Program-made: the position numbers and the translations under genes | Source of the DNA: Anaerolineales bacterium | GTDB taxonomy: Bacteria > Chloroflexota > Anaerolineae > Anaerolineales > Villigracilaceae | DNA length: 42,863 bases | Assembly (NCBI GenBank): GCA_013140605.1 | Contig: JABFSL010000045.1 | Coordinates: forward strand, 1-42,863 | Direction of reading: 5' to 3' | In this document: positions 21,140 to 28,375 of the stretch, one piece after another | How positions within the stretch are numbered: position 1 is the first letter of the stretch | Layout of the letters: the number at the start of each line of letters is the position of its first letter | Notes under the pieces: generated by a model | What the model saw: the letters and a program-made list of their open reading frames with translations, nothing else | What the model was told of the DNA's origin: nothing | Databases searched by the model: none

Positions 21140-21901
21140 TTAATATTTCGGCTCTTCAATATAATGCAATTTCTCAGGGTGCTCGCGCACAATGACCGAC
21201 ATGTTATCGTAAAAATCGTTAGCCGTTGCAAAATGTACTTTCGCCGCGCCGACTTGAACTTCTTTAATAACGCCTGCATGAAGCAGATCATTCATACCGG
21301 GCACAATGTAAGTCTTCACACGTTCATTCTTGCGGACAAACATCGAATAAGTTTTGATGCGCGGTACACGGTCATAACCAACATAGATTCCAGAGAACTC
21401 TTTCACACGGCGATAGTCACAGCCGTTGTTGAACTCCACATAATGATGCAATGAAAACGTGCTGTTGAAATCCAAGCCGATACTCACAATGGTTCCATTC
21501 GTTTTGTGGAACAACGCAAAAACCGAGTTCGGGCCGTACGCTTCCACATCGTCGGTCTTGGAGAATTCGTCAGCGCGCGCGCCCCAAACGGAGAAACTGT
21601 AAATCGGATGCGGAGTCCGCTTCGCGTCAGGTCTGATGCGCGCGAGTTCGGTAATCATGCCCATCTTCGACGGCGTCTCCAGCACATCCCAATAATGCGT
21701 CTCCGTCCACGATTGAAAATTGAACGCAGGGAACATCACCGTGCCCGTCGGCCCAACCAGCTCGCGCATCGCATCGATCACCGTCTCCGCGCCGCCTTCC
21801 ACGCCGCCCAGCGATTTATACGATGTATGCACAATGATCGTCTCACCCGGCTTGACACTCGTCTGGCGAAATCCATCCAACAATTCTTTTTTATTGAGCA
21901 T
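21140..21901 (-). CDS. AAC(3)-like N-acetyltransferase
   Basis: This 253-residue protein matches the Antibiotic_NAT fold: IIVHTSYKSLGGVEGGAETVIDAMRELVGPTGTVMFPAFNF, then TPHPIYSFSVWGARADEF and FHKTNGTIVSIGLDFNSTFSLHHYVE. Members acetylate amino groups of aminoglycosides, but many sit in glycan clusters and probably act on amino sugars using acetyl-CoA. Context (nonulosonate and amino sugar genes) favours the second role. It ends 68 bases before the DUF4910 start, with only the paired hairpin between. GGAGAA precedes the ATG. I would not call it a resistance gene. Confidence 0.85.
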   Translation of the reverse strand: MLNKKELLDGFRQTSVKPGETIIVHTSYKSLGGVEGGAETVIDAMRELVGPTGTVMFPAFNFQSWTETHYWDVLETPSKMGMITELARIRPDAKRTPHPIYSFSVWGARADEFSKTDDVEAYGPNSVFALFHKTNGTIVSIGLDFNSTFSLHHYVEFNNGCDYRRVKEFSGIYVGYDRVPRIKTYSMFVRKNERVKTYIVPGMNDLLHAGVIKEVQVGAAKVHFATANDFYDNMSVIVREHPEKLHYIEEPKY

Positions 21902-21903
21902 GA

Positions 21904-22992
21904 TTATTCTCCAAGGCTTCGATAGACATTCATCAACACTTCGGCATTCTTTTTCCAGTCCGCGCGCATCTCAGCGGACCTGCGGCTTGCTCTGCCGATC
22001 TCGGGCAGATTCTCCCTTTGAGAGATCGCCGAAAGAATCTTCTCCGCAAGATGATTCGCATCGCCATCGCGGAAGAGCCAGCCGTTCTCATTTTCAACTA
22101 TCCATTCCTTGTTCGCAGGAATATCCGAAACGAGGCAGGGGAGCCCGCAGGCTAGCGCTTCCATCAACGACACGGAGGAACCGTCCACATGCGAGGGTGA
22201 AATATAAATATCGGCCATATGATACCAGTTTGGCAAATCAGTTTGCGAAATTTGTCCGCCAAAAGTGACTCGATCCAGCACGCCGCCGCTCTGCAATAGC
22301 TGGCGAATATGCGCGCCCTGTGAGCCGCCGTTCAAAAGAATCAAACCGACATCCTCACGCTGTTGAGCTACCATCACAAATGCGCGAGCCAGCACATCCA
22401 CTCCATAGCGGGTTTCCCACGAGCGATTACAGAACAGCATAAACCCTGCTTTGCTTCTGCCTTCCGCATTCCGCATTCTGAAATGCTCCAAATCAACACC
22501 CCAGGGGAAGACAACTGTTTTATTCGCATCCATCCCATACTTGACAGCCATGTTACAAGTCACATTCGCATCACTCGTAAAAAATGTGGATCGTTTCAAC
22601 GTGTAACGCGTAACCCATTCCCACCATTTATTTTTATGGACATCATCCATCAGATCAAATCCCCATGACATGGTGAGGATGGGACGGAATCCGCTCAACA
22701 CAGCGATGAACGCGCAGGTTTGAATGGGGCCTGCATGAATCAAATCAGGTTTGATTTCTCGAGTCAAACGCCGAAAGTCGAAGGTCAACTTTGCGAGATT
22801 GCCCCAGCGAAACGGTTCACGTCCGCCTTTCCAAATGACCATGCTCACATTTTCGGGCACAGGGCGGGATTCCACTTGCCTCTGATTCCCTTCCAGTTGA
22901 ACAAAGAAGACTTCATGCCCGCCTTCTGAAATGGATTTTAGGAATCGATAATCGTGTGTGCAATAGCCGAGGGAGAAATAAAGGACTTTCAA
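21904..22992 (-). CDS. GT4-family glycosyltransferase
   Basis: This GT-B enzyme of about 362 residues has the retaining signature VDGSSVSLMEALACGLPCLVSDIPANKEWI (E-x7-E-like) in the C-terminal half and SDANVTCNMAVKYGMDANKTVVFPWGVDLEHF at the domain junction. It moves a sugar from a nucleotide donor in glycan assembly. No ATG exists in the first 60 codons. TTG at 22992 gives the family-like MKVLYFSLGY; another TTG at 23007 adds five residues. The heptamer array at 22992-23026 begins exactly here, so the original ATG was probably replaced when it arrived. The stop overlaps the following gene's leader by a short gap of two bases. Confidence 0.82.
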   Translation of the reverse strand: MKVLYFSLGYCTHDYRFLKSISEGGHEVFFVQLEGNQRQVESRPVPENVSMVIWKGGREPFRWGNLAKLTFDFRRLTREIKPDLIHAGPIQTCAFIAVLSGFRPILTMSWGFDLMDDVHKNKWWEWVTRYTLKRSTFFTSDANVTCNMAVKYGMDANKTVVFPWGVDLEHFRMRNAEGRSKAGFMLFCNRSWETRYGVDVLARAFVMVAQQREDVGLILLNGGSQGAHIRQLLQSGGVLDRVTFGGQISQTDLPNWYHMADIYISPSHVDGSSVSLMEALACGLPCLVSDIPANKEWIVENENGWLFRDGDANHLAEKILSAISQRENLPEIGRASRRSAEMRADWKKNAEVLMNVYRSLGE

Positions 22993-23026
22993 AGTTCCAG
23001 GTTCCAAGTTTCAGGTTTCAAGATTA
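22992..23026 (+). repeat. Heptamer array, left (AAGTTCC-type)
   Basis: AAGTTCC, AGGTTCC, AAGTTTC and AGGTTTC stand in perfect 7-bp register from 22992 to 23019, followed by the decayed AAGATTA. Their reverse complements make up the array at 23468-23509 on the other side of the four-helix-bundle gene. Confidence 0.75.
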
Positions 23027-23422
23027 GGAAGAGGTTGAGGGTTTTGCGGGGCGATGGGGATTTTTTAGAATGGCTTTCTTCAATCCACCAATAATAGCCT
23101 TGGTCTTTTTTGCCTGATCATAACAAGTTTGAAAAACATCCTCAGTGATGTGTTTTACATCCATCGCTGCATAACACAGCGACTGAACTTCAACGGACGA
23201 ACGGCGAGCCATGCCGAGAAAACGAGCAAATTCGATGGACGATTCGTTATCAAAGCCTTCTGCGATATTTGTCATTGCGGAAAGAGCCGCCGCTCGGAGC
23301 TGATCTCTCATTTCGAAATCTTTTGCGAACGAACCTTCCGATGTAACCGCATATGCCAATTGTGTTAACTTCCGCGCTTCCTGCCAGGCAATCAAATCCT
23401 CAAACCTTGTGATAGCTGTCAT
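23024..23422 (-). CDS. Four-helix-bundle protein (23S rRNA IVP family)
   Basis: This 132-residue protein has the family pattern: FEDLIAWQEARKLTQLAYAV (helix 1), MRDQLRAAALSAMTNIAEGFDNES (helix 2), EFARFLGMARRSSVEVQSLCYAAMDV (helix 3), and a Lys-rich helix 4. It is named after proteins encoded in intervening sequences of 23S rRNA and resembles the Avd accessory protein of diversity-generating retroelements. It has no known enzymatic activity; the fold oligomerises and binds nucleic acid. AAAAGGAAAA precedes the ATG. It separates two glycan genes but is unrelated to them, and is enclosed by inverted heptamer arrays. Confidence 0.88.
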   Translation of the reverse strand: MTAITRFEDLIAWQEARKLTQLAYAVTSEGSFAKDFEMRDQLRAAALSAMTNIAEGFDNESSIEFARFLGMARRSSVEVQSLCYAAMDVKHITEDVFQTCYDQAKKTKAIIGGLKKAILKNPHRPAKPSTSS

Positions 23423-23467
23423 ATTGTTTTCCTTTTCATTTCACATTTTAGAATTTCGAGTAATCAG

Positions 23468-23509
23468 GAACATCCAACATGGAACCTGAAACATGGAACA
23501 TGGAACTTA
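23468..23509 (-). repeat. Heptamer array, right (GGAACAT-type)
   Basis: GGAACAT, CCAACAT, GGAACCT, GAAACAT, GGAACAT and GGAACTT stand in 7-bp register. Relative to the left array they are inverted. The last unit overlaps the stop codon region of the NeuB-type gene (23507). Confidence 0.75.
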
Positions 23510-24577
23510 TAACCCCAAATCCGTCCAGCGCAATTCTTTTCCGAGGGGCATATCAATAAGTGCTTTTGTGCCGATCACATTTTGGATCTGGTCAGGCTTA
23601 ATCGCGCCTCGTGTGGCGGGACGCAGCACATCGATCATGTCACGGGTGAAAGTCTCACCTACTTTGATTTCACGCGCCGCACGCAGACAACGTCGTTGGA
23701 CGATCTGCGTTTCCTCTTCATTCTCTGCGATGAATTTATCCGAACTGCCCAACGAGCGTTCGAGCAGACGAGTCTCTTCGACCATCTTTGCCCAATTCTC
23801 AGGGTTCATTGCGAATTTATGGTCTGGTCCTTCGCGGTCATTGCTGTCAGTAAAATGACGCTCGATCACGCGCGCGCCCAATGTCACTGCACCGAGAACA
23901 GGCGCGACTGAATGAGTGTGGTCGGACAATCCCAAAATGACATCAGGGAACATCGTCCCAAAAGTTTTCAGAACATTTAAATGCAAGTGATCGTAGTTTT
24001 TCGGGCTGGCGGTGTAATTGGTATTGCATTGCATCAACACCAGTTGTTTGTTGATCTTCAAAATCGCATGGACAGCCTTTTGCACTTCGCCAATATTGGA
24101 TGCGCCTGTGGCGATAAAGAACGGCTTGCCTTTACTCGCCATTCGTTCCAATGCTTCGATCCAGTCAATTTCACCGGAGCCAGCCTTGTACACTTCCACA
24201 TATTGGTCGAGAAAATCAATCGCTTCGAAATCATAAGGCGAGGAGAAATAATCTATACCGACTTCTTTGCATTCCTCAACCAAAGTCATCGACCAGTCAA
24301 ATGGAATGGACGCGCCTTTGTAAACCTCAAATACAGACTTCTTCCAACTTGCCTGATGTGAAACCTGCCCGCCATTCATGGCTTTGAAGCCATAATCAGA
24401 GACGATCTTCGGGGCGTCAAAATTCTGGAACTTAGCCGCATCCGCGCCTGCTTCTTTGGCAAGACGAATCAATTGTTTGGCGCGATTCATGTCACCGTCA
24501 TGGTTGGCGGCGATGTCCGCAATGAAATAAGTGGGGTGATTTAAGCCTATTGTTCGATTTCCGAATTTAATGTCCAT
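23507..24577 (-). CDS. neuB: NeuB/SpsE-family nonulosonate synthase with SAF domain
   Basis: This is a 356-residue synthase. The barrel (about 1-285) carries FIADIAANHDGD, AKFQNF, YKAGSGEID, ATGASN, MQCNTNYTA, LGLSDHTHS and RVIERHFTD. The C-terminal antifreeze-like SAF domain (about 295-356) has GETFTRDMIDVLRPATRGAIKPDQIQNVIGTKAL. It condenses phosphoenolpyruvate with an amino sugar. ATG 24577 is chosen by homology, since upstream frame residues come from the box-rich leader. It complements, rather than copies, the short NeuB at 5011: motifs differ (NHDGD against NHNGD). Partners likely include SpsF at 18883 and PseB at 25631. Confidence 0.88.
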   Translation of the reverse strand: MDIKFGNRTIGLNHPTYFIADIAANHDGDMNRAKQLIRLAKEAGADAAKFQNFDAPKIVSDYGFKAMNGGQVSHQASWKKSVFEVYKGASIPFDWSMTLVEECKEVGIDYFSSPYDFEAIDFLDQYVEVYKAGSGEIDWIEALERMASKGKPFFIATGASNIGEVQKAVHAILKINKQLVLMQCNTNYTASPKNYDHLHLNVLKTFGTMFPDVILGLSDHTHSVAPVLGAVTLGARVIERHFTDSNDREGPDHKFAMNPENWAKMVEETRLLERSLGSSDKFIAENEEETQIVQRRCLRAAREIKVGETFTRDMIDVLRPATRGAIKPDQIQNVIGTKALIDMPLGKELRWTDLGL

Positions 24578-24612
24578 AAATCCTCTGTTTCTGTGGGTTG
24601 CGAAGCGTATCC

Positions 24613-24827
24613 TGTGGAAAAAAGTAGCTGAATCTGTGGATAACTGAGGTCTGCCTGTGGATAACTTAGGCTCTTTGGAGTACTTGGGCGGGAAAACCCC
24701 GTCCCTAGAGTGCATAACTGCGGATTTTCTGTGGAAAACCCTGCTTGTATTGGGTGTAAAACTCATCCAAACCTGTGGAGAACTCGGGGAGTGCTTCACC
24801 CAGATCTGTGGATAACTTGTGGATGGA
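24613..24827 (+). promoter_or_regulatory. Cluster of DnaA-box-like TGTGGATAA sites
   Basis: Perfect TGTGGATAA (complement TTATCCACA, the DnaA box) occurs at 24635-24643, 24656-24664 and 24807-24815, all in the same direction. Near matches lie at 24613 and 24730 (TGTGGAAAA), 24774 (TGTGGAGAA) and 24819 (TGTGGATGG). The first two perfect sites are 21 bp apart. Part of the cluster is in the non-coding gap 24578-24704, part within the end of the RmlD-like gene. No dnaA, dnaN or AT-rich block adjoins. Confidence 0.55.
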
Positions 24828-25622
24828 AAGCGCTACATTGTGGGCACGACGTGCGGTAAGGCTGGAAGTAAGGATGGATTTGGGAGAAATCTCACTTTCC
24901 TGAAGGCTGAATTTTCGGGCGATCTCCACACCAAATTGATATTTGCTCATGGCTTGTGTGCCAACCAGATGATACAAACCATTCAGATCTTTTTCAAGCA
25001 TTTTTATTAAAGTCCGCGCGGTGTGATTGACAAACATCGGGCAAAAGATCACATCCGTAAAACCGCTCATGCTTTTATTGTTGGTGAGATTATGATGGAA
25101 GAATTCGGCAAGGCTACGTTTCCCGCTTAAACTCCAGCCGTAAAAATTAACACGCGCCACAATGGCATTTTTATTTTCATCCAGCACCGCGCGTTCGCCA
25201 TCCAACTTTGTCTGTGAGTAAACGCCCAGTGGATTGGGAGAATCGGCCTCAGTATAGAAGCCGTCTTTTTCACCGTCGAAAACTGAATCGGTTGAAATAT
25301 GCGCAAATGAAATGCCCCGCGTTCTGCAAGCCTTTGCCATCCAGGCTGGCAGGTCAGTGTTCAGGGCACGGGCAAGGTATGGGGCGTTGTCGCAGGCTTC
25401 AAGGTCAGCAAGAGCCGCGCAGTTGATCAACCAGTTGGGACGCACAGAATTGAGCATGGCGTCCACTGCCCCAGCGTCCAGCAGATCCGCTTTCCAAATT
25501 TTGAAAGGCGCATTGACCAGTTTTCCGCGATCCACTCCGACAATATCATACGCACGCATCGTTTCATGCGCGAGATTAATGCCAAGCAAACCGCTGACTC
25601 CCGTAACGAGAATGCGCGTCAT
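24705..25622 (-). CDS. RmlD-like NAD(P)-dependent sugar reductase
   Basis: This is a 305-residue extended SDR: ILVTGVSGLLGINLA (Rossmann), LINCAALADLEACDN, FAHISTDSVFDGEKDGFYTEADSPNPLGVYSQTKLDGERAV with the YxxxK catalytic pair, as in dTDP-4-dehydrorhamnose reductase. No RmlA-C genes are near, so the substrate may be another 4-keto sugar, perhaps made by the PseB-type dehydratase directly upstream (eight bases away). The last 35 residues are encoded across TGTGGATAA-type boxes but still fit the family pattern (EFSTGLDEFYTQYKQGFP). Confidence 0.83.
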   Translation of the reverse strand: MTRILVTGVSGLLGINLAHETMRAYDIVGVDRGKLVNAPFKIWKADLLDAGAVDAMLNSVRPNWLINCAALADLEACDNAPYLARALNTDLPAWMAKACRTRGISFAHISTDSVFDGEKDGFYTEADSPNPLGVYSQTKLDGERAVLDENKNAIVARVNFYGWSLSGKRSLAEFFHHNLTNNKSMSGFTDVIFCPMFVNHTARTLIKMLEKDLNGLYHLVGTQAMSKYQFGVEIARKFSLQESEISPKSILTSSLTARRAHNVALSIHKLSTDLGEALPEFSTGLDEFYTQYKQGFPQKIRSYAL

Positions 25623-25630
25623 GACCGAGT

Positions 25631-26641
25631 TTATCCTTCGAGCTTGCCTTGTGTAAATAATTCTTCGAAAGGTGCGATATATTTTTTAATGCCGTCCACA
25701 TCAAGCCATTCGGAATTATTATCGCTGGAATAAACAAAGCCTTCGTTAAGCGGTTTGCCTTTACTCTGCCATGAATAACCAAACCAGGTGGCTTCGGCGG
25801 GCTGAACAACAAACATGTTGTCAACTTCAATGGTATGGCGAGCCTCATCTTCAGATATCAGAACTTCATGCAGTTTCTCGCCGGGGCGAATACCGATCAT
25901 ATTGATCTCTGCATTCGGCGCGATGGCTTTTGCAAGGTCAACGACTTTCGTGCTTGGGATCTTGGGGACAAAAACTTCGCCGCCTTCCATTTGCTCAATG
26001 CAGGTGATCACAAAGCGGACGCCTTGATCCAGTGAAAGCCAGAAGCGCGTCATGCGATCATCCGTGACGGTGATCCTGCCACTTGCGCGTTGATTTAGAA
26101 ATAGCGGAACGATCGAGCCGCGCGAACCGACGACATTCCCGTATCGGACGCACGAAAATCTGGTTGCTGAACCCCCGGCATAGGCGTTGCTTTGAATCGT
26201 TAACTTCTCCCCGGCCAGTTTCGTGGCCCCATACAAATTCGCCGGGCTGACAGCTTTATCGGTGCTGACCATCAACACTTTTTTCACACCCGCATCCAGC
26301 GCAGCTTCGACCACGTTCGCCGTTCCCATGATGTTGGTCTTGATCGCTTCCATCGGATTGTATTCGCAGGCCGGGACTTGCTTAAGAGCCGCCGCGTGTA
26401 CAACAATATCCACGCCATGCATGGCGCGCAGGAGTCTCTCGCGGTCGCGGATGTCGCCAATAAAATAACGCAGACGTGAATCGTTGTATCCGCCCACCTG
26501 CATTTCATGTTGTTTCAATTCATCGCGGCTGAAGATGATGATCTTCTTCGGCTGTTTTTCTTCAAGCAGAATTTTTGTGAATTTTTTACCGAATGAACCT
26601 GTGCCACCGGTGATAAGTACAACTTGATTTTTCCAGTCCAT
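25631..26641 (-). CDS. pseB: UDP-N-acetylglucosamine 4,6-dehydratase (PseB/FlaA1-like)
   Basis: This 336-residue extended SDR has VLITGGTGSFGKKFTKILLEE, GDIRDRERLLRAM, VHAAALKQVPACEYNPMEAIKTNIMGTANVVEAA and MVSTDKAVSPANLYGATKLAGE with Met/Lys at the Tyr position of the usual YxxxK, as in the soluble PseB group. It begins pseudaminic acid-type biosynthesis by 4,6-dehydration and C5 inversion of UDP-GlcNAc. The next enzyme, a PseC aminotransferase, is not in this window. GGAGAA precedes the ATG. The gene is next to RmlD-like and NeuB genes. Confidence 0.9.
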   Translation of the reverse strand: MDWKNQVVLITGGTGSFGKKFTKILLEEKQPKKIIIFSRDELKQHEMQVGGYNDSRLRYFIGDIRDRERLLRAMHGVDIVVHAAALKQVPACEYNPMEAIKTNIMGTANVVEAALDAGVKKVLMVSTDKAVSPANLYGATKLAGEKLTIQSNAYAGGSATRFSCVRYGNVVGSRGSIVPLFLNQRASGRITVTDDRMTRFWLSLDQGVRFVITCIEQMEGGEVFVPKIPSTKVVDLAKAIAPNAEINMIGIRPGEKLHEVLISEDEARHTIEVDNMFVVQPAEATWFGYSWQSKGKPLNEGFVYSSDNNSEWLDVDGIKKYIAPFEELFTQGKLEG

Positions 26642-26697
26642 GAGTTCTCCTTGTTATCTGTTTGGCGGGTTGGCAACCTGCCAAGCATGTCTACGGT

Positions 26698-27495
26698 TTA
26701 TTTCGATGCTTTGAACAATACTGCGGCTTTCTCAATAAAGATATCGCCGTTCTGTTTCATTGTCTCCGTGAGTTCCCGCTCAATGGATCGAAACATATCC
26801 TCCTGAAAGTCTGCGGTGGATGCCATCGAGCGGATATATGCCATCATCGCGGAAACATCCGTCACTCGCAGGTTGTCGAGGTAATGGGACAATTCTATAT
26901 GCGGAAAAAATTCCTGTATTTGTTCCTTCCCATTTTCGAGCGTGAAAGCCGAAGTAACTATATATCTTTTGACGCTGCCCGCGCGTTCGAGCCAATCCCA
27001 CATCTCACGCATGTGATTCTTCCCGAGAGTGGAGGCAAACAGGACGCCTTCATCCTTCAAGACACGCCGCACTTCCTTCAACGCCCGCCTTCGGTCAGGG
27101 ACATGATAGAGCATGTGGTTGGCGATGACCGCGTCGAAGGTTCCGTCCACGTAGGGAATGGATTGCGCGTCGATTCTCTCGAACTTGAAACTGCGTCCCG
27201 TAACGACCAGATTCCGCCACGCTGAATCAAGCATCCCGTTGGAAAGATCCGAGAGGGTGATGGTCCAGCCTGCGGGGATACGCTTTGCAACTTCCTTCCA
27301 CAAGACGCCTGAGCCGCATCCCAATTCCAGGATATTCGCATTGTCCGGGAGTTGAAGCAGTTGGTCAAATACCCAGTTGGTCCAGCCATGAGGATTTGTG
27401 CTGAATTTTTGATGAAGCGTAATCCGCGCATCCAGGTTGGAAGAATCCTTGTATTGATTCTGGGTAAGATATTTTGGGTCGGTAAACTTGGACAT
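26698..27495 (-). CDS. Class I SAM methyltransferase A
   Basis: This 265-residue protein has motif I ILELGCGSGVLWKEV, an acidic ITLSDLSNGMLDSA, IPYVDGTFDAVIANHMLYHVPDRRRALKEVRRVLKDEGVL (motifs II-III), the Methyltransf_11 pattern. ATG 27495 starts one base after the stop of the preceding methyltransferase gene, so the two are translationally coupled. It may methylate a sugar or lipid carrier of the glycan, or a small metabolite; target unknown. Confidence 0.85.
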   Translation of the reverse strand: MSKFTDPKYLTQNQYKDSSNLDARITLHQKFSTNPHGWTNWVFDQLLQLPDNANILELGCGSGVLWKEVAKRIPAGWTITLSDLSNGMLDSAWRNLVVTGRSFKFERIDAQSIPYVDGTFDAVIANHMLYHVPDRRRALKEVRRVLKDEGVLFASTLGKNHMREMWDWLERAGSVKRYIVTSAFTLENGKEQIQEFFPHIELSHYLDNLRVTDVSAMMAYIRSMASTADFQEDMFRSIERELTETMKQNGDIFIEKAAVLFKASK

Positions 27496-27496
27496 T

Positions 27497-28318
27497 TTAT
27501 TTTTTGATCACGATCAACGGATACTGTCCATTCTCGGCAAAGAATTTCGGGAAGCGCTCTTCCAGCCAATATACAAATCTCAGGAAGGCTTTCCCGCCAA
27601 ACGGTCGGATGAACCAGCGCAAAAGCTGAGTACTCATACTGCGCCAGGGTTTGATCTCAATGTTCATCTTCGAACCGATCTCGCGCGTAAGCCATTCAGG
27701 CGTCATTTTTTGAACGAACGTCCCTTTGGCGTTTTCTTCCTTCAGCCATTCTTTTTTCTTTTTTACAGGCAGACCCGCCAGCTTACGCCTGAGAGCGATC
27801 AACGGTTCAAGCGCCAGGATTAATCGCGGTTCATGCCAGCCGTTGACAATGGCTGCGGTGCGACCATTAGCCAGCACGCGATGGATCTCATTGTACGCGC
27901 GCGGATGTTCCGTCAGCGCGAGGTGATGAATGGCGTGCATGGAAACCGCGCCATCAAAAGATTCTGGTCTAAACGGCAAATTGGCAAGATCACCAACCAC
28001 GAATAATCCATGATCGCCGATGCGAGTCCGCGCTTCTTTTAATGCCTGAATGGAAATGTCCAAACACACACGCTTCTGGTATCCCTGCGAATAGACTTTA
28101 TATTCTTCATATTGCACGGGACCAGAACCAGCATCTAAAAGAAATTTACCGGTTGGGACAAGTCCATTCATCACGCGCAAACGTGTCTTGTGGATATATT
28201 CGCGCGAAACGGGACGCAGGTCTTCGTAACGGGCGTTTTGATACAACCCGTTATCTTCCTGCTGCCAGCCGACTTCATCGTAGAATTCGCGTACTTTTTG
28301 TTTGGTTTCGTTTGTCAT
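27497..28318 (-). CDS. Class I SAM methyltransferase B
   Basis: This 273-residue protein has FLLDAGSGPVQYEEY (motif I), VCLDISIQALKEAR, LPFRPESFDGAVSMHAIHHL (motif II) and EIHRVLANGRTAAIVNGW (motif III). A long Lys-rich linker and hydrophobic C-terminus follow, compatible with membrane association. It overlaps nothing but is one base from the next gene. AAACAA precedes the ATG without a clear ribosome site. Confidence 0.84.
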   Translation of the reverse strand: MTNETKQKVREFYDEVGWQQEDNGLYQNARYEDLRPVSREYIHKTRLRVMNGLVPTGKFLLDAGSGPVQYEEYKVYSQGYQKRVCLDISIQALKEARTRIGDHGLFVVGDLANLPFRPESFDGAVSMHAIHHLALTEHPRAYNEIHRVLANGRTAAIVNGWHEPRLILALEPLIALRRKLAGLPVKKKKEWLKEENAKGTFVQKMTPEWLTREIGSKMNIEIKPWRSMSTQLLRWFIRPFGGKAFLRFVYWLEERFPKFFAENGQYPLIVIKK

Positions 28319-28328
28319 TTGTTTATCC

Positions 28329-28375
28329 GTAGGGGCGGGGTTTCCCCGCCCAGGGCGGCAAGACGCCGCCCCTAC
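28329..28375. repeat. 47-bp paired hairpin (GTAG...CTAC), copy 3
   Basis: GTAG, GGGCGGGG-TTT-CCCCGCCC, A, GGGCGGCA-AGA-CGCCGCCC (one mismatch), CTAC. The CTA at 28372-28374 is the minus-strand TAG stop of the capsule-type transferase gene, as in the copy at 19704. Confidence 0.87.

Noticed and set aside
21140-21901. Aminoglycoside resistance gene
   Set aside because: The fold matches AAC(3), but it sits inside an amino-sugar glycan cluster; resistance is not supported.
22992-23509. CRISPR array from the heptamer repeats
   Set aside because: Units are 7 bp in direct contact without spacers, and no cas genes are present.
24578-24830. Replication origin at the DnaA-box cluster
   Set aside because: No dnaA, dnaN, gidA or parAB nearby, no AT-rich unwinding block, and part of the cluster is coding. 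Kept only as a box cluster.
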